DNA of 5,860 nt from Clostridia bacterium. GTDB lineage: Bacteria; Bacillota; Clostridia; Oscillospirales; CAG-272. Both the position numbers and the translations under genes were made by a program. Below the pieces are notes generated by a model. The model was not told where the DNA came from, ran no database searches, and saw only the letters and a program-made list of their open reading frames with translations. How positions within the stretch are numbered: the stretch's first letter is position 1; each line of letters starts with the position of its first letter. Below, one piece after another: positions 1 through 5,343 of the stretch. The stretch covers positions 1 to 5,860 of the forward strand of contig JAFTKV010000108.1 of the NCBI GenBank assembly GCA_017453085.1, read 5' to 3'.

Positions 1-1
1 G

Positions 2-187
2 GCTCGTGAAAACGGTTCCACCCTTGGCGCAATGACTGCCGTTTATGAAGTTGAGGAGCCTACTCCCGATCAGACAGAGGAAACCTCCCCCAAGACCGGC
101 GATATGACCACCATGGCAGTTGCAGTTGCTACTCTGGCACTGCTGGGCACTGCTGTAATCGTATCCAAGAAGAGAAACTACAACTAA
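2..187 (+). CDS. C-terminal end of sortase-anchored surface protein (partial)
   Basis: Only the last 61 residues are in the window; the gene enters from the left edge and stops at TAA 185-187. An acidic Pro/Thr-containing spacer (EVEEPTPDQTEET) leads to SPKTGD (SPKTG codons at 86-100). A hydrophobic stretch of about 20 residues rich in Ala, Leu and Val follows, and then a short basic tail, KKRNYN. This order of motif, membrane segment and positive tail is the classic cell-wall sorting signal. SPxTG variants are known substrates of class B-type sortases in Clostridia (Clostridioides difficile SrtB recognises (S/P)PXTG). The protein is therefore inferred to be cut between Thr and Gly and linked to peptidoglycan. 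The functional N-terminal part is outside the window, so no activity can be assigned. A terminator follows directly, so it is not cotranscribed with the next gene. Confidence 0.85.
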   Translation, partial: ARENGSTLGAMTAVYEVEEPTPDQTEETSPKTGDMTTMAVAVATLALLGTAVIVSKKRNYN

Positions 188-195
188 TCATCCTC

Positions 196-225
196 AAACA
201 TCCCTCTCTTGCGAGAGGGATGTTT
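196..225 (+). terminator. Rho-independent terminator of the sortase-anchored protein gene
   Basis: A perfect 13-bp inverted repeat, AAACATCCCTCTC (196-208) and GAGAGGGATGTTT (213-225), closes on a 4-nt loop TTGC eight bases after the stop codon. The T-tract is short (TGTTTTGG), but the A-rich 5' flank and U-rich 3' arm fit an intrinsic terminator. It separates the first gene from the promoter at 350-378. Confidence 0.88.
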
Positions 226-289
226 TGGTATATGTAAATGTTTTTGTGCATACTGAAAAGGCGATTCGGAGTAAGCCGATTGTTTTGAA

Positions 290-309
290 TGTAAGAATTG
301 TGCAAAATG
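290..309. promoter_or_regulatory. Conserved 20-nt upstream element, copy 1
   Basis: TGTAAGAATTGTGCAAAATG matches the element at 5198-5217 at 16 of 20 positions. Its core TTGTGCAA is close to a palindrome (TTGTACAA in the other copy). It ends 63 nt before the -10 box at 373. In the other copy this gap is 60 nt. The position upstream of -35 suits an activator or catabolite-type regulator site, but the binding factor is unknown and a chance match in AT-rich DNA is not excluded. Confidence 0.35.
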
Positions 310-349
310 ACGAAAAGTCAGTCGAAACGCCAATGAAGGTTGTGTTCTA

Positions 350-378
350 TTGACATTTTTGGTTTCGTTTGTTAAAAT
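350..378 (+). promoter_or_regulatory. Sigma-A-type promoter of the duplicated-domain surface protein
   Basis: A perfect -35 box TTGACA (350-355) is followed by a 17-nt spacer and the -10 box TAAAAT (373-378, five of six to consensus). Transcription should start near 385, giving a leader of about 50 nt. The near-consensus hexamers and ideal spacing predict a strong promoter. Confidence 0.85.
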
Positions 379-389
379 GAACTTAATCA

Positions 390-431
390 ATCGGATTGGC
401 AGACGGCTTTTCCGATAATATCATCAGGAGG
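390..431 (+). promoter_or_regulatory. Leader stem-loop and strong Shine-Dalgarno site
   Basis: The predicted leader RNA begins with an inverted repeat, ATCGGA (390-395) and TCCGAT (411-416), enclosing 15 nt. The SD sequence AGGAGG (426-431) follows, 5 nt before ATG 437 and 8 nt before ATG 440, so either Met codon could initiate. A stem-loop close to the 5' end may stabilise the mRNA. The ABC ATPase gene at the right end has the same design, hairpin then CATCAGGAGG. Confidence 0.55.
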
Positions 432-436
432 TAAAA

Positions 437-1984
437 ATGATGAAAAAACTATTTTCCGTACTCGTCGTGATTGCAATGCTGGCTTGTATGCTGCCCGTAT
501 TTGCAGTTTCGGCAGATGCCACAGCTAACCCCGAGGTTCCGGTTGCCAAAGTGGACGGTGCAGCTGCTACCGGCGCGCCCGTCGGCACGAAGACCTGGAC
601 CAATACTGCAGAAGGCCTCACCAATGATGCCGGCGGTTCGATTTTTGTATTCGATCAGAAATTCGAAGCGGGCACCATCGAATGGACCATGACCACCAAC
701 GGTGGCGACAATGGCGTTGTCTTCGGTTTGGAAGGCGAATCGATGGATTTCTGGGAATCCACCGACCGTTATTATTTCGTATTTGCCAACAACAACACCG
801 GCGAAATGATCCTTGCCAAGACCGGTGAAGGTCTGGGCTGGTGCTGGATGAAGTCTATGCCCATCCCCAACTTCCAGAAGAATGCCACCGTTGATATGAA
901 GGTTGAGTATGATGGCGACGGTCATATCAAGATCTATGGCAACGGCGCACTGGTATACGATTACTGTGACGGCAGACCGCTGACCGGTACTCGCGTTGGT
1001 CTGCGTGCAGGCGGCGCAAACGTTATCTACACCAACATCAATATCACTACTGCCGAAAAGAATCCCGATGTGGGTGTTGAAGGCGGCAAGGCTCTGCCCT
1101 TTGCTAAGGTAGGCGACAAGACCCTGACCGGTTATTTCTCCGGCGGCCCTTGGAACAACGACGGCGGTAAAATCACGATTACCGATACCGCACTGACCCA
1201 TGACACTTGGGCAACCACCTTTATCATTGATAACGATACCCTGCCTCTTACCGACGGCTCTCTGACGGCTACCGTAAAGCCCGGTAACGGTAATGCGGTT
1301 GATAACTTCCTCACCGGTATCATCTTCGGCCTGGAGGCTGAAAAGAACGTAACCGTTTGGAAGAACGCCAACTACACTCCCGAGTATTACGTTCTGTTCG
1401 TATCGCAGGGCAGAATCGACGACGATCACGTTGAAAGTGCTCCTACCACCAAGCTGGTTCTGGCAAAGGGCGGTACGGTAGTGCACGACGACAAGCTGAC
1501 CGTTCTCGCAGAAGCAACGATCGCTGACGGCTATCTCTACAAGGGCGCAGAGACCGCTACGATTACTGCAACCTTTAAGATGGTTGACGGCAAGCTGGAA
1601 ATTGCAGGCTCTATCGAGGGCTACGATGCAACTGTTTCTTATACCGATGAAGATCCCCTCACCGGTGCGCGTTACGGCTTCGGCGCACGCTGCGGCGGTT
1701 CTCAGCTGACCTCTCTGGTCCCCGTGAATAACGCGGGCGATACTCCCGTAGATCCTCCCGCAACCGATGATCCCGTGGATCCTCCTGCAACAGACGATCC
1801 TGTAGATCCTCCCGTTACCAACGCTCCCACTACCGATGCTCCCACCACTGACGCTCCTACTACCGATGCTCCTACCGTTGATGCAGAAGAGGATGACGGT
1901 TCTATCCTGATTCCCATAGTGATCGCTGTGGTTGCAGTGATTGCAGTAGTCGTGATCGTTGTGATCGTAAAGAAAAAGCACTAA
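437..1984 (+). CDS. Membrane-anchored exported protein with two lectin/glucanase-like domains
   Basis: This 515-aa protein has an N-terminal signal peptide (MMKK, hydrophobic to about residue 24, likely cleavage near VSA-DA at 26). Two related domains follow, at about 36-204 and 221-430. Both open with a (V/L)P(V/F)AKV motif. Both contain a (V/I)(V/I)FGLE strand followed by a Trp (FWE; VWK) and an aromatic YYFVF/YYVLF strand, then ILAKTG/VLAKGG, and end with PLTG(T/A)R.G. The beta-rich pattern resembles concanavalin-A-like lectin/glucanase folds (LamG, DUF1080 type), which suggests glycan binding; this is inferred and no catalytic residues are assigned. Residues 437-482 form a DPPATDDPV/TDAPT stalk. 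A Val/Ile-rich membrane helix (490-511) and KKKH end the protein, with no LPxTG-like motif, so it is held in the membrane rather than by sortase. It has its own promoter and terminator. Family identity is uncertain. Confidence 0.85.
   Translation: MMKKLFSVLVVIAMLACMLPVFAVSADATANPEVPVAKVDGAAATGAPVGTKTWTNTAEGLTNDAGGSIFVFDQKFEAGTIEWTMTTNGGDNGVVFGLEGESMDFWESTDRYYFVFANNNTGEMILAKTGEGLGWCWMKSMPIPNFQKNATVDMKVEYDGDGHIKIYGNGALVYDYCDGRPLTGTRVGLRAGGANVIYTNINITTAEKNPDVGVEGGKALPFAKVGDKTLTGYFSGGPWNNDGGKITITDTALTHDTWATTFIIDNDTLPLTDGSLTATVKPGNGNAVDNFLTGIIFGLEAEKNVTVWKNANYTPEYYVLFVSQGRIDDDHVESAPTTKLVLAKGGTVVHDDKLTVLAEATIADGYLYKGAETATITATFKMVDGKLEIAGSIEGYDATVSYTDEDPLTGARYGFGARCGGSQLTSLVPVNNAGDTPVDPPATDDPVDPPATDDPVDPPVTNAPTTDAPTTDAPTTDAPTVDAEEDDGSILIPIVIAVVAVIAVVVIVVIVKKKH
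1751..1876 (+). repeat. In-frame tandem repeats encoding a Pro/Thr/Asp stalk
   Basis: Three 27-nt units starting at 1751, 1778 and 1805 encode DPPATDDPV, DPPATDDPV and the diverged DPPVTNAPT. Three 15-nt units at 1832, 1847 and 1862 each encode TDAPT. Synonymous codons differ between units (CCC/CCT, ACC/ACA, GAT/GAC), so the copies are not recent slippage products. The segment is typical of an extended, possibly O-glycosylated wall-spanning linker between the globular domains and the membrane anchor. Confidence 0.85.
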
Positions 1985-1992
1985 TTTTACAT

Positions 1993-2028
1993 AATAAAAA
2001 AGAGCAACTTCGGTTGCTCTTTTTTATT
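1993..2028. terminator. Bidirectional intrinsic terminator between convergent genes
   Basis: A perfect 16-bp inverted repeat, AATAAAAAAGAGCAAC (1993-2008) and GTTGCTCTTTTTTATT (2013-2028), surrounds a TTCG loop. On the plus strand this gives a C(UUCG)G tetraloop, an unusually stable loop, with a U6 tract. On the minus strand the loop reads CGAA with an equal U6 tract. It can serve both the surface-protein gene (stop at 1984) and the transglutaminase-like gene, whose stop codon (2024-2026) lies inside the hairpin arm. Confidence 0.95.
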
Positions 2029-4150
2029 GGGTTTGAGAAGATTCGTCGCTATCCGATGCGCCGGTCACGGCAGGCAGTGTGATCGGAGCGTCCCCGGTCG
2101 TGGGTGTGCTCGTCGCAGGGAGGTTGGTGTCGGGAAGCTCTCCGGTCACAGGCTCGATTGTAGTGGGCTCAACGGTTGTGGGGATGTCTGTCGCAGGGAC
2201 GTCCGTTGCAGGAATGCTCGTCTCCGGGAGGTTAGTGGAGGGCGGTTCGTCGGTGTCGGGGGCAGGAGGCGGGAAGAGCTGCTCCACGGGGAGCTCTGCA
2301 CGGTAGAGTACCGCATCATCTGTGGATACGGTCAGTGTGACCGCATCGTAGCTGCCGTCGTCCAGATTCCGCAGGATCAGCCCGAGCAGCTCGCAGCCGT
2401 CTGCGGGAGCGTATTCGATGCCGCCTGCTATCGCCCGCTCGTAGATCAGCAGCAGACCGTGATCGTCTGCAGACAGCCGGCTGGTGACCGATCGTTCGCC
2501 TTCCGCAGAGCGGAGGGTCAGCGTGACGGTCAGCGGAGAGGACAAGGTCAGCTGCGCCTTGCTGACCAGCAGGAGCAGGCGAAGATCGTGAATCCCTTCG
2601 CCGGCGGTGCGGTGAGACAGCAGCGCAGTAAAGAAATCATCCTGCACGGGGGTCAGAGAATGGTCGATATGGTCGCACAAAAGGCAATGGCGACCGGTGA
2701 ACAGCTCGCCTTCGGCATCCCCGTAGCGGTGAGGCGTGGTATACTGAACGGTCGTGGGAGCGTCTCCGGGGGCTGTGCCGATATGGCTGATCAATGTATG
2801 GCCTTCCACGGTCAGGGAGTACAGGTAGCCGACAGAGGGATGGTGCTCGACGAGCGGATTCAGCTCGCCGCTTGCGGGATCGTAGCTCCAAATAGTATCC
2901 GGACCGTTGAGATAGATCAGATAACCGTCGTAGCACAGATTGATAAACTGATCCTTGTACAGGCTGCCGGGTCTTTCCCAGACCTCCCAGCGGAGCAGGG
3001 TAAGATCGGCTACCGTTTCTGCGGTGAGGGTGGTGAAGTCCACCTTGGTCAGCGCGCGCGAACTTTTGCTGATGGCGTACCGCCCGTCGGGAAGGAAGAG
3101 GATCGCACCGGTCAGATCGGGCAGAGGAGAGGCTTCGTACAGATCGGAGTCGCAGACATAGGGGGCGCTCCAGCCGTAGTGTCCGGTCTTGGCTATGCCG
3201 TCGTCGCTGAGCAGGAAGTTGGTGTGCAGTGCGCGCCCGGGGTGATCGATCGCGGGGTCGTCGCGGGTCAGATCCACGTGATACCAACGGCCGTCCAGCT
3301 CGATGATGTTCCAGATATGGTTCATCTCGGGACTGACGGCGAAATCGTTGGCAATGCCGATCTGATCCAGCAGATAAGCGTAGAGCGCAACGTACGCGCG
3401 GCAGACACCGTGTCCGCTTTGCAGGAGGTTATACAGATCGCCCACCGTGTGTGTGCCGTCGTAGGCGAAGGAGGTGCACAGGTAATCGTGCAGGAAGAGC
3501 GCCTGCTCCATTTGGGTGAGACCGGAGGGGATCTGCTCCAGAATGGCGTCGGTTTCTTCTTTTACGTAAGCCTTGGCCGCTCCCAGCTCCACACCGGGAG
3601 TGATGGAATAAATGGGGCGCAGATCGTAGCGATAGAGATTGCCGTCCGCATCGGGGGAGGGCAGGGTGACGATAGCGATGTCGATGGCCTGCAGATAAAA
3701 GAATCGGGGAACTCGCTCCAATATACGGGTGCAGACCTCCTGCAGCAGTGCGGTGTCCAGCTGCTCCGGTGTGGAAATGGAGCAGAGGGTCTGTGCCTTG
3801 TCGATAGCGATACAGAGCTCGTCAAACAGCAGCGCACTGTAATCGATAACGGGAGGATCCTCGGTGACCGGCGGATCCTCAGTTACAGGCGGATCGGTAG
3901 TTGCGGGGGGATCGACTGTTACGGGAGGCTCTACCGTTGTAGGAGGCTCTTCTGTGATTGGCTGATCCGGATCGGTCGGCTCGGCGGTGAGCGGCGGATC
4001 GGGATCCTCGGACTCGCCGGAGGCCTCGCTGTCGGTTGTGGTTTGCGAGGAGGATTCGCTTCCCGGCTCGGCTGTGGCTAGCGCGTTCAAGGGGGGCAGA
4101 GAAGACGCCAGTATGCCGATCAGGAGCAAAAATACAGTCATGCGCTTCAT
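2024..4150 (-). CDS. Secreted transglutaminase-like domain protein
   Basis: The start at 4150 gives 708 aa. It places a signal peptide (MKRM then a Leu/Ile-rich core, to about residue 26) at the N-terminus and a strong AAGGAGG site just upstream; a Met 15 codons earlier (4195) would bury the signal. An acidic Thr/Pro linker with PPVTED hexapeptide repeats (about 48-102) precedes a transglutaminase-like core (about 195-330). The probable triad is Cys250 (GHGVCRAY), His278 (MNHIWN) and Asp293 (YHVDLT), with the spacing usual for this superfamily. The fold is used by bacterial cysteine proteases, amidases and crosslinkers; substrate and reaction cannot be told from sequence. Residues about 340-625 are beta-rich and unassigned, with HCLLCDHIDH at 488-497. 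A second Thr/Pro tail (627-708) ends the protein with no membrane segment. It converges on the lectin-like gene and has its own promoter. Confidence 0.88.
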   Translation of the reverse strand: MKRMTVFLLLIGILASSLPPLNALATAEPGSESSSQTTTDSEASGESEDPDPPLTAEPTDPDQPITEEPPTTVEPPVTVDPPATTDPPVTEDPPVTEDPPVIDYSALLFDELCIAIDKAQTLCSISTPEQLDTALLQEVCTRILERVPRFFYLQAIDIAIVTLPSPDADGNLYRYDLRPIYSITPGVELGAAKAYVKEETDAILEQIPSGLTQMEQALFLHDYLCTSFAYDGTHTVGDLYNLLQSGHGVCRAYVALYAYLLDQIGIANDFAVSPEMNHIWNIIELDGRWYHVDLTRDDPAIDHPGRALHTNFLLSDDGIAKTGHYGWSAPYVCDSDLYEASPLPDLTGAILFLPDGRYAISKSSRALTKVDFTTLTAETVADLTLLRWEVWERPGSLYKDQFINLCYDGYLIYLNGPDTIWSYDPASGELNPLVEHHPSVGYLYSLTVEGHTLISHIGTAPGDAPTTVQYTTPHRYGDAEGELFTGRHCLLCDHIDHSLTPVQDDFFTALLSHRTAGEGIHDLRLLLLVSKAQLTLSSPLTVTLTLRSAEGERSVTSRLSADDHGLLLIYERAIAGGIEYAPADGCELLGLILRNLDDGSYDAVTLTVSTDDAVLYRAELPVEQLFPPPAPDTDEPPSTNLPETSIPATDVPATDIPTTVEPTTIEPVTGELPDTNLPATSTPTTGDAPITLPAVTGASDSDESSQTQ
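2027..2272 (-). repeat. C-terminal Thr/Pro-rich low-complexity tail
   Basis: This encodes residues 627-708 of the transglutaminase-like protein. It is built from degenerate short units such as IPATD, VPATD, IPTTV, EPTTI and NLPAT, ending in TLPAVTG and a Ser/Asp/Gln-rich tip. The composition matches the wall linkers of the neighbouring surface proteins, but here nothing follows it: there is no hydrophobic segment or basic tail. Confidence 0.75.
3857..3946 (-). repeat. Five 18-nt units encoding a PPVTED-type linker
   Basis: Read on the minus strand, five consecutive hexapeptide units (PPTTVE, PPVTVD, PPATTD, PPVTED, PPVTED) cover residues 69-98, and a sixth diverged unit (PPVIDY) leads into the folded region. 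The last two full units are identical at protein level. This is an extended acidic linker between the signal peptide and the N-terminal helical segment before the transglutaminase core. Confidence 0.8.
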
Positions 4151-4156
4151 ACAGAC

Positions 4157-4163
4157 CCTCCTT
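4157..4163 (-). promoter_or_regulatory. Shine-Dalgarno site fixing the transglutaminase-like gene start
   Basis: On the minus strand AAGGAGG ends 6 nt before ATG 4150-4148. No comparable site precedes the upstream in-frame ATG ending at 4195. This supports the shorter 708-aa product with an N-terminal signal peptide. Confidence 0.85.
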
Positions 4164-4251
4164 TCCCAAACGATCCGGTGTATCGAAAAACGCATAAAAT
4201 GTCGAATTTTGGAGGTTTTACATCGTCAAAATGTAAGACTCGTTCAATCTA

Positions 4252-4281
4252 ATTGTACTACAGAATAGGGGGAGTTGTCAA
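4252..4281 (-). promoter_or_regulatory. Promoter of the transglutaminase-like gene
   Basis: On the minus strand a perfect -35 TTGACA (4281-4276) is followed by an 18-nt spacer and the -10 TACAAT (4257-4252, five of six). The start site should lie near 4245, giving a leader of about 95 nt. That leader contains a small inverted repeat, TTACAT/ATGTAA (4218-4223 and 4231-4236), of unknown role. Confidence 0.75.
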
Positions 4282-4295
4282 CTTGCAATTTTTAG

Positions 4296-4309
4296 GAATT
4301 TTCAAATTC
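4296..4309. promoter_or_regulatory. Palindrome between divergent promoters (possible operator)
   Basis: GAATTTTCAAATTC is a 6+6 bp inverted repeat around a 2-bp centre. It lies between the minus-strand -35 box (ends at 4281) and the plus-strand -35 box (starts at 4333). The position allows a dimeric regulator to act on either gene. The arms are AT-rich, so chance is possible and no regulator is identified. Confidence 0.3.
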
Positions 4310-4332
4310 TTTGTGAACTTTTTTGTACGGTC

Positions 4333-4361
4333 TTTACAAAAAAATCAGAGTGTGGTAAAAT
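4333..4361 (+). promoter_or_regulatory. Promoter of the pseudouridine synthase gene
   Basis: The -35 box TTTACA (4333-4338, five of six), a 17-nt spacer and the -10 box TAAAAT (4356-4361, five of six) are preceded by an extended -10 TG at 4353-4354. Transcription should begin near 4368, leaving a leader of about 73 nt before the ATG at 4441. Confidence 0.75.
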
Positions 4362-4440
4362 GGCTCAAAAGTCCCTCGAAAATCACTGACGGAGCAGATG
4401 TGTCGGGGATGCGCAAGATCGGAAAGTGTGTGAAAATGCA

Positions 4441-5151
4441 ATGAGAATCGACAAGTTTTTGACCGAAACGGGCACTTGCTCCCGCTCCGAGGCGGGGAAA
4501 GCGGTGCGTCGCGGCGAGGTGCTGATAAACGGGCGCGCCGTCCGCTCCGCCTCCGAGCAAATGGATCCGGAGCGAGACCTCCTCACCTTCCGCGGCGAGG
4601 AGATCGTCTATCGGAAATATACCTATATTATCCTCAACAAGCCCGAGGGCGTGGTCTCCGCCACTGAGGATGGCGACATGACCGTGATCGACCTCTTGCC
4701 CGAGCAGCTGCAGCGGCTGTCTCTTTTCCCCTGCGGCCGACTGGACAAGTACACCGTGGGCTTCGTGCTGCTGACCAACAACGGACCGCTCTCCCATCGG
4801 CTGCTGTCCCCCAAGCATCACGTGGAGAAGTGCTACCGCTTCACCGCCCGCACGCCTCTCTCTGACGAGGATATGGAGCGTCTGTCTGCGGGAGTGGACA
4901 TCGGCGGCTATACCACCGCTCCCTGTAAGGTGGAACGGGAAGGGGAGAGCGGGAATTATCTCATCACCCTCACCGAGGGAAAATATCATCAGATCAAGCG
5001 AATGCTGGAGGCGGTGGACAATCGGATCACTTTTTTGGAGCGCATTTCCTTTGCGGGAATCGCACTCCCTCCCGAGCTTTCCCGTGGGGAATGGCGGTAT
5101 CTCACCGAAAATGAGGTCAAAATGCTGGAGGATCACGGGAAACACTCATAA
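4441..5151 (+). CDS. rsuA: RsuA/RluB-family rRNA pseudouridine synthase
   Basis: This 236-aa protein isomerises a specific uridine of rRNA to pseudouridine in the cytoplasm. An S4 RNA-binding domain covers residues 1-48 (MRIDKFLTETGTCSRSEAGK...GEVLINGR). The catalytic domain runs from about 61 to 230: NKPEGVVSATED (66-77), GRLD with catalytic Asp102, SHRLLSPKHHVEKCY (118-132) and EGKYHQIKRML (179-189). The SPKHHVEK segment and total length favour RsuA (small-subunit U516 type in E. coli) over RluB, but exact site assignment is not certain. The motif after Asp102 reads KYTVG where DTxG (Asp at the second position) is common. ATG 4441 is chosen because family members begin at MR(I/L)DKFL; a GTG at 4426 would add five residues. 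The Shine-Dalgarno is weak (GGAAAG, 14 nt away). Codon use is richer in C/G third positions than in the flanking plus-strand genes. Confidence 0.93.
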   Translation: MRIDKFLTETGTCSRSEAGKAVRRGEVLINGRAVRSASEQMDPERDLLTFRGEEIVYRKYTYIILNKPEGVVSATEDGDMTVIDLLPEQLQRLSLFPCGRLDKYTVGFVLLTNNGPLSHRLLSPKHHVEKCYRFTARTPLSDEDMERLSAGVDIGGYTTAPCKVEREGESGNYLITLTEGKYHQIKRMLEAVDNRITFLERISFAGIALPPELSRGEWRYLTENEVKMLEDHGKHS

Positions 5152-5197
5152 ATTAGAGCATCGAATGCCCGAATAGGCGCGAAAGACAACACTCTTG

Positions 5198-5217
5198 TGT
5201 GAAAATTGTACAAACTG
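5198..5217. promoter_or_regulatory. Conserved 20-nt upstream element, copy 2
   Basis: TGTGAAAATTGTACAAACTG shares 16 of 20 bases with the element at 290-309. It contains the perfect 8-bp palindrome TTGTACAA (5206-5213). Outer arms CTTGTG (5194-5199) and CACAAG (5218-5223) form a second, nearly concentric inverted repeat. It ends 60 nt upstream of the -10 box of the ABC ATPase gene. It is operator-like in form, but its function is inferred only. Confidence 0.4.
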
Positions 5218-5254
5218 CACAAGTATGAGCGCAGAAGTTTGTTTTGCGAAGTTC

Positions 5255-5283
5255 TTTATTTGTTCACAATTTCGTGCTACAAT
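5255..5283 (+). promoter_or_regulatory. Probable extended -10 promoter of the ABC ATPase gene
   Basis: TGCTACAAT (5275-5283) is an extended -10 with hexamer TACAAT. The best -35 at 17-nt spacing, TTTATT (5255-5260), is poor, which is common for extended -10 promoters and for promoters that depend on an activator. An alternative pair is TTCACA (5263-5268) with TATACA (5285-5290) at 16 nt. No convincing terminator lies between the preceding stop (5151) and this promoter, only a 4-bp hairpin without a T-run at 5158-5168, so read-through from upstream is possible. Confidence 0.6.
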
Positions 5284-5306
5284 ATATACAGTAAATTAGA
5301 AAAATT

Positions 5307-5337
5307 ATGTTGCCGGAACAGGCAACGCATCAGGAGG
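5307..5337 (+). promoter_or_regulatory. Leader stem-loop and Shine-Dalgarno of the ABC ATPase gene
   Basis: A 6-bp stem, GTTGCC (5309-5314) with GGCAAC (5321-5326), closes a GGAACA loop and can extend to AT (5307-5308) with AT (5329-5330) across a 2-nt bulge. The SD AGGAGG (5332-5337) follows almost directly, 6 nt before ATG 5344. The hairpin may protect the mRNA or tune SD access. No T-run follows, so it is not a terminator. Confidence 0.55.
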
Positions 5338-5343
5338 CTAATT

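Noticed and set aside
184..390. Minus-strand small open frame of 68 codons in the intergenic region
   Set aside because: It spans the terminator hairpin and the promoter of the next gene, and has no SD or recognisable features.
1751..1876. Short regular repeats that could suggest a CRISPR array or minisatellite
   Set aside because: The units are adjacent without spacers, keep the reading frame and encode a Pro/Thr stalk.
449..1981. Long minus-strand open frame opposite the surface-protein gene (510 codons)
   Set aside because: It mirrors a repetitive coding gene, gives a Cys/His/Gly-rich product without recognisable domains and has no ribosome-binding site. The plus-strand frame has a signal peptide, duplicated domains, membrane anchor, promoter and terminator.
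2027..4081. Long plus-strand open frame opposite the transglutaminase-like gene (684 codons)
   Set aside because: It begins inside the terminator and has no promoter or SD, and its product is rich in Arg/Gly/Cys without domains. It is a shadow of the minus-strand gene.
4151..4245. Possible riboswitch in the 95-nt leader of the transglutaminase-like gene
   Set aside because: Only a 6-bp inverted repeat is visible, with no recognised aptamer core, terminator or anti-terminator pair.
4312..4328. Possible third copy of the shared 20-nt element (TGTGAA and TTGTAC present)
   Set aside because: The two halves are 5 nt apart rather than 2, so the alignment breaks; a resemblance in AT-rich DNA is more likely.
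4253..4444. Plus-strand 63-codon open frame upstream of the pseudouridine synthase
   Set aside because: Its start lies upstream of the predicted promoter and it runs through the -35 and -10 boxes, so it cannot be translated in full from that transcript. Only its last 11 codons are kept as a speculative leader ORF.
4345..5145. Minus-strand open frame opposite the pseudouridine synthase (266 codons)
   Set aside because: The plus strand encodes a clear S4 plus pseudouridine synthase protein; the opposite frame has no family motifs.
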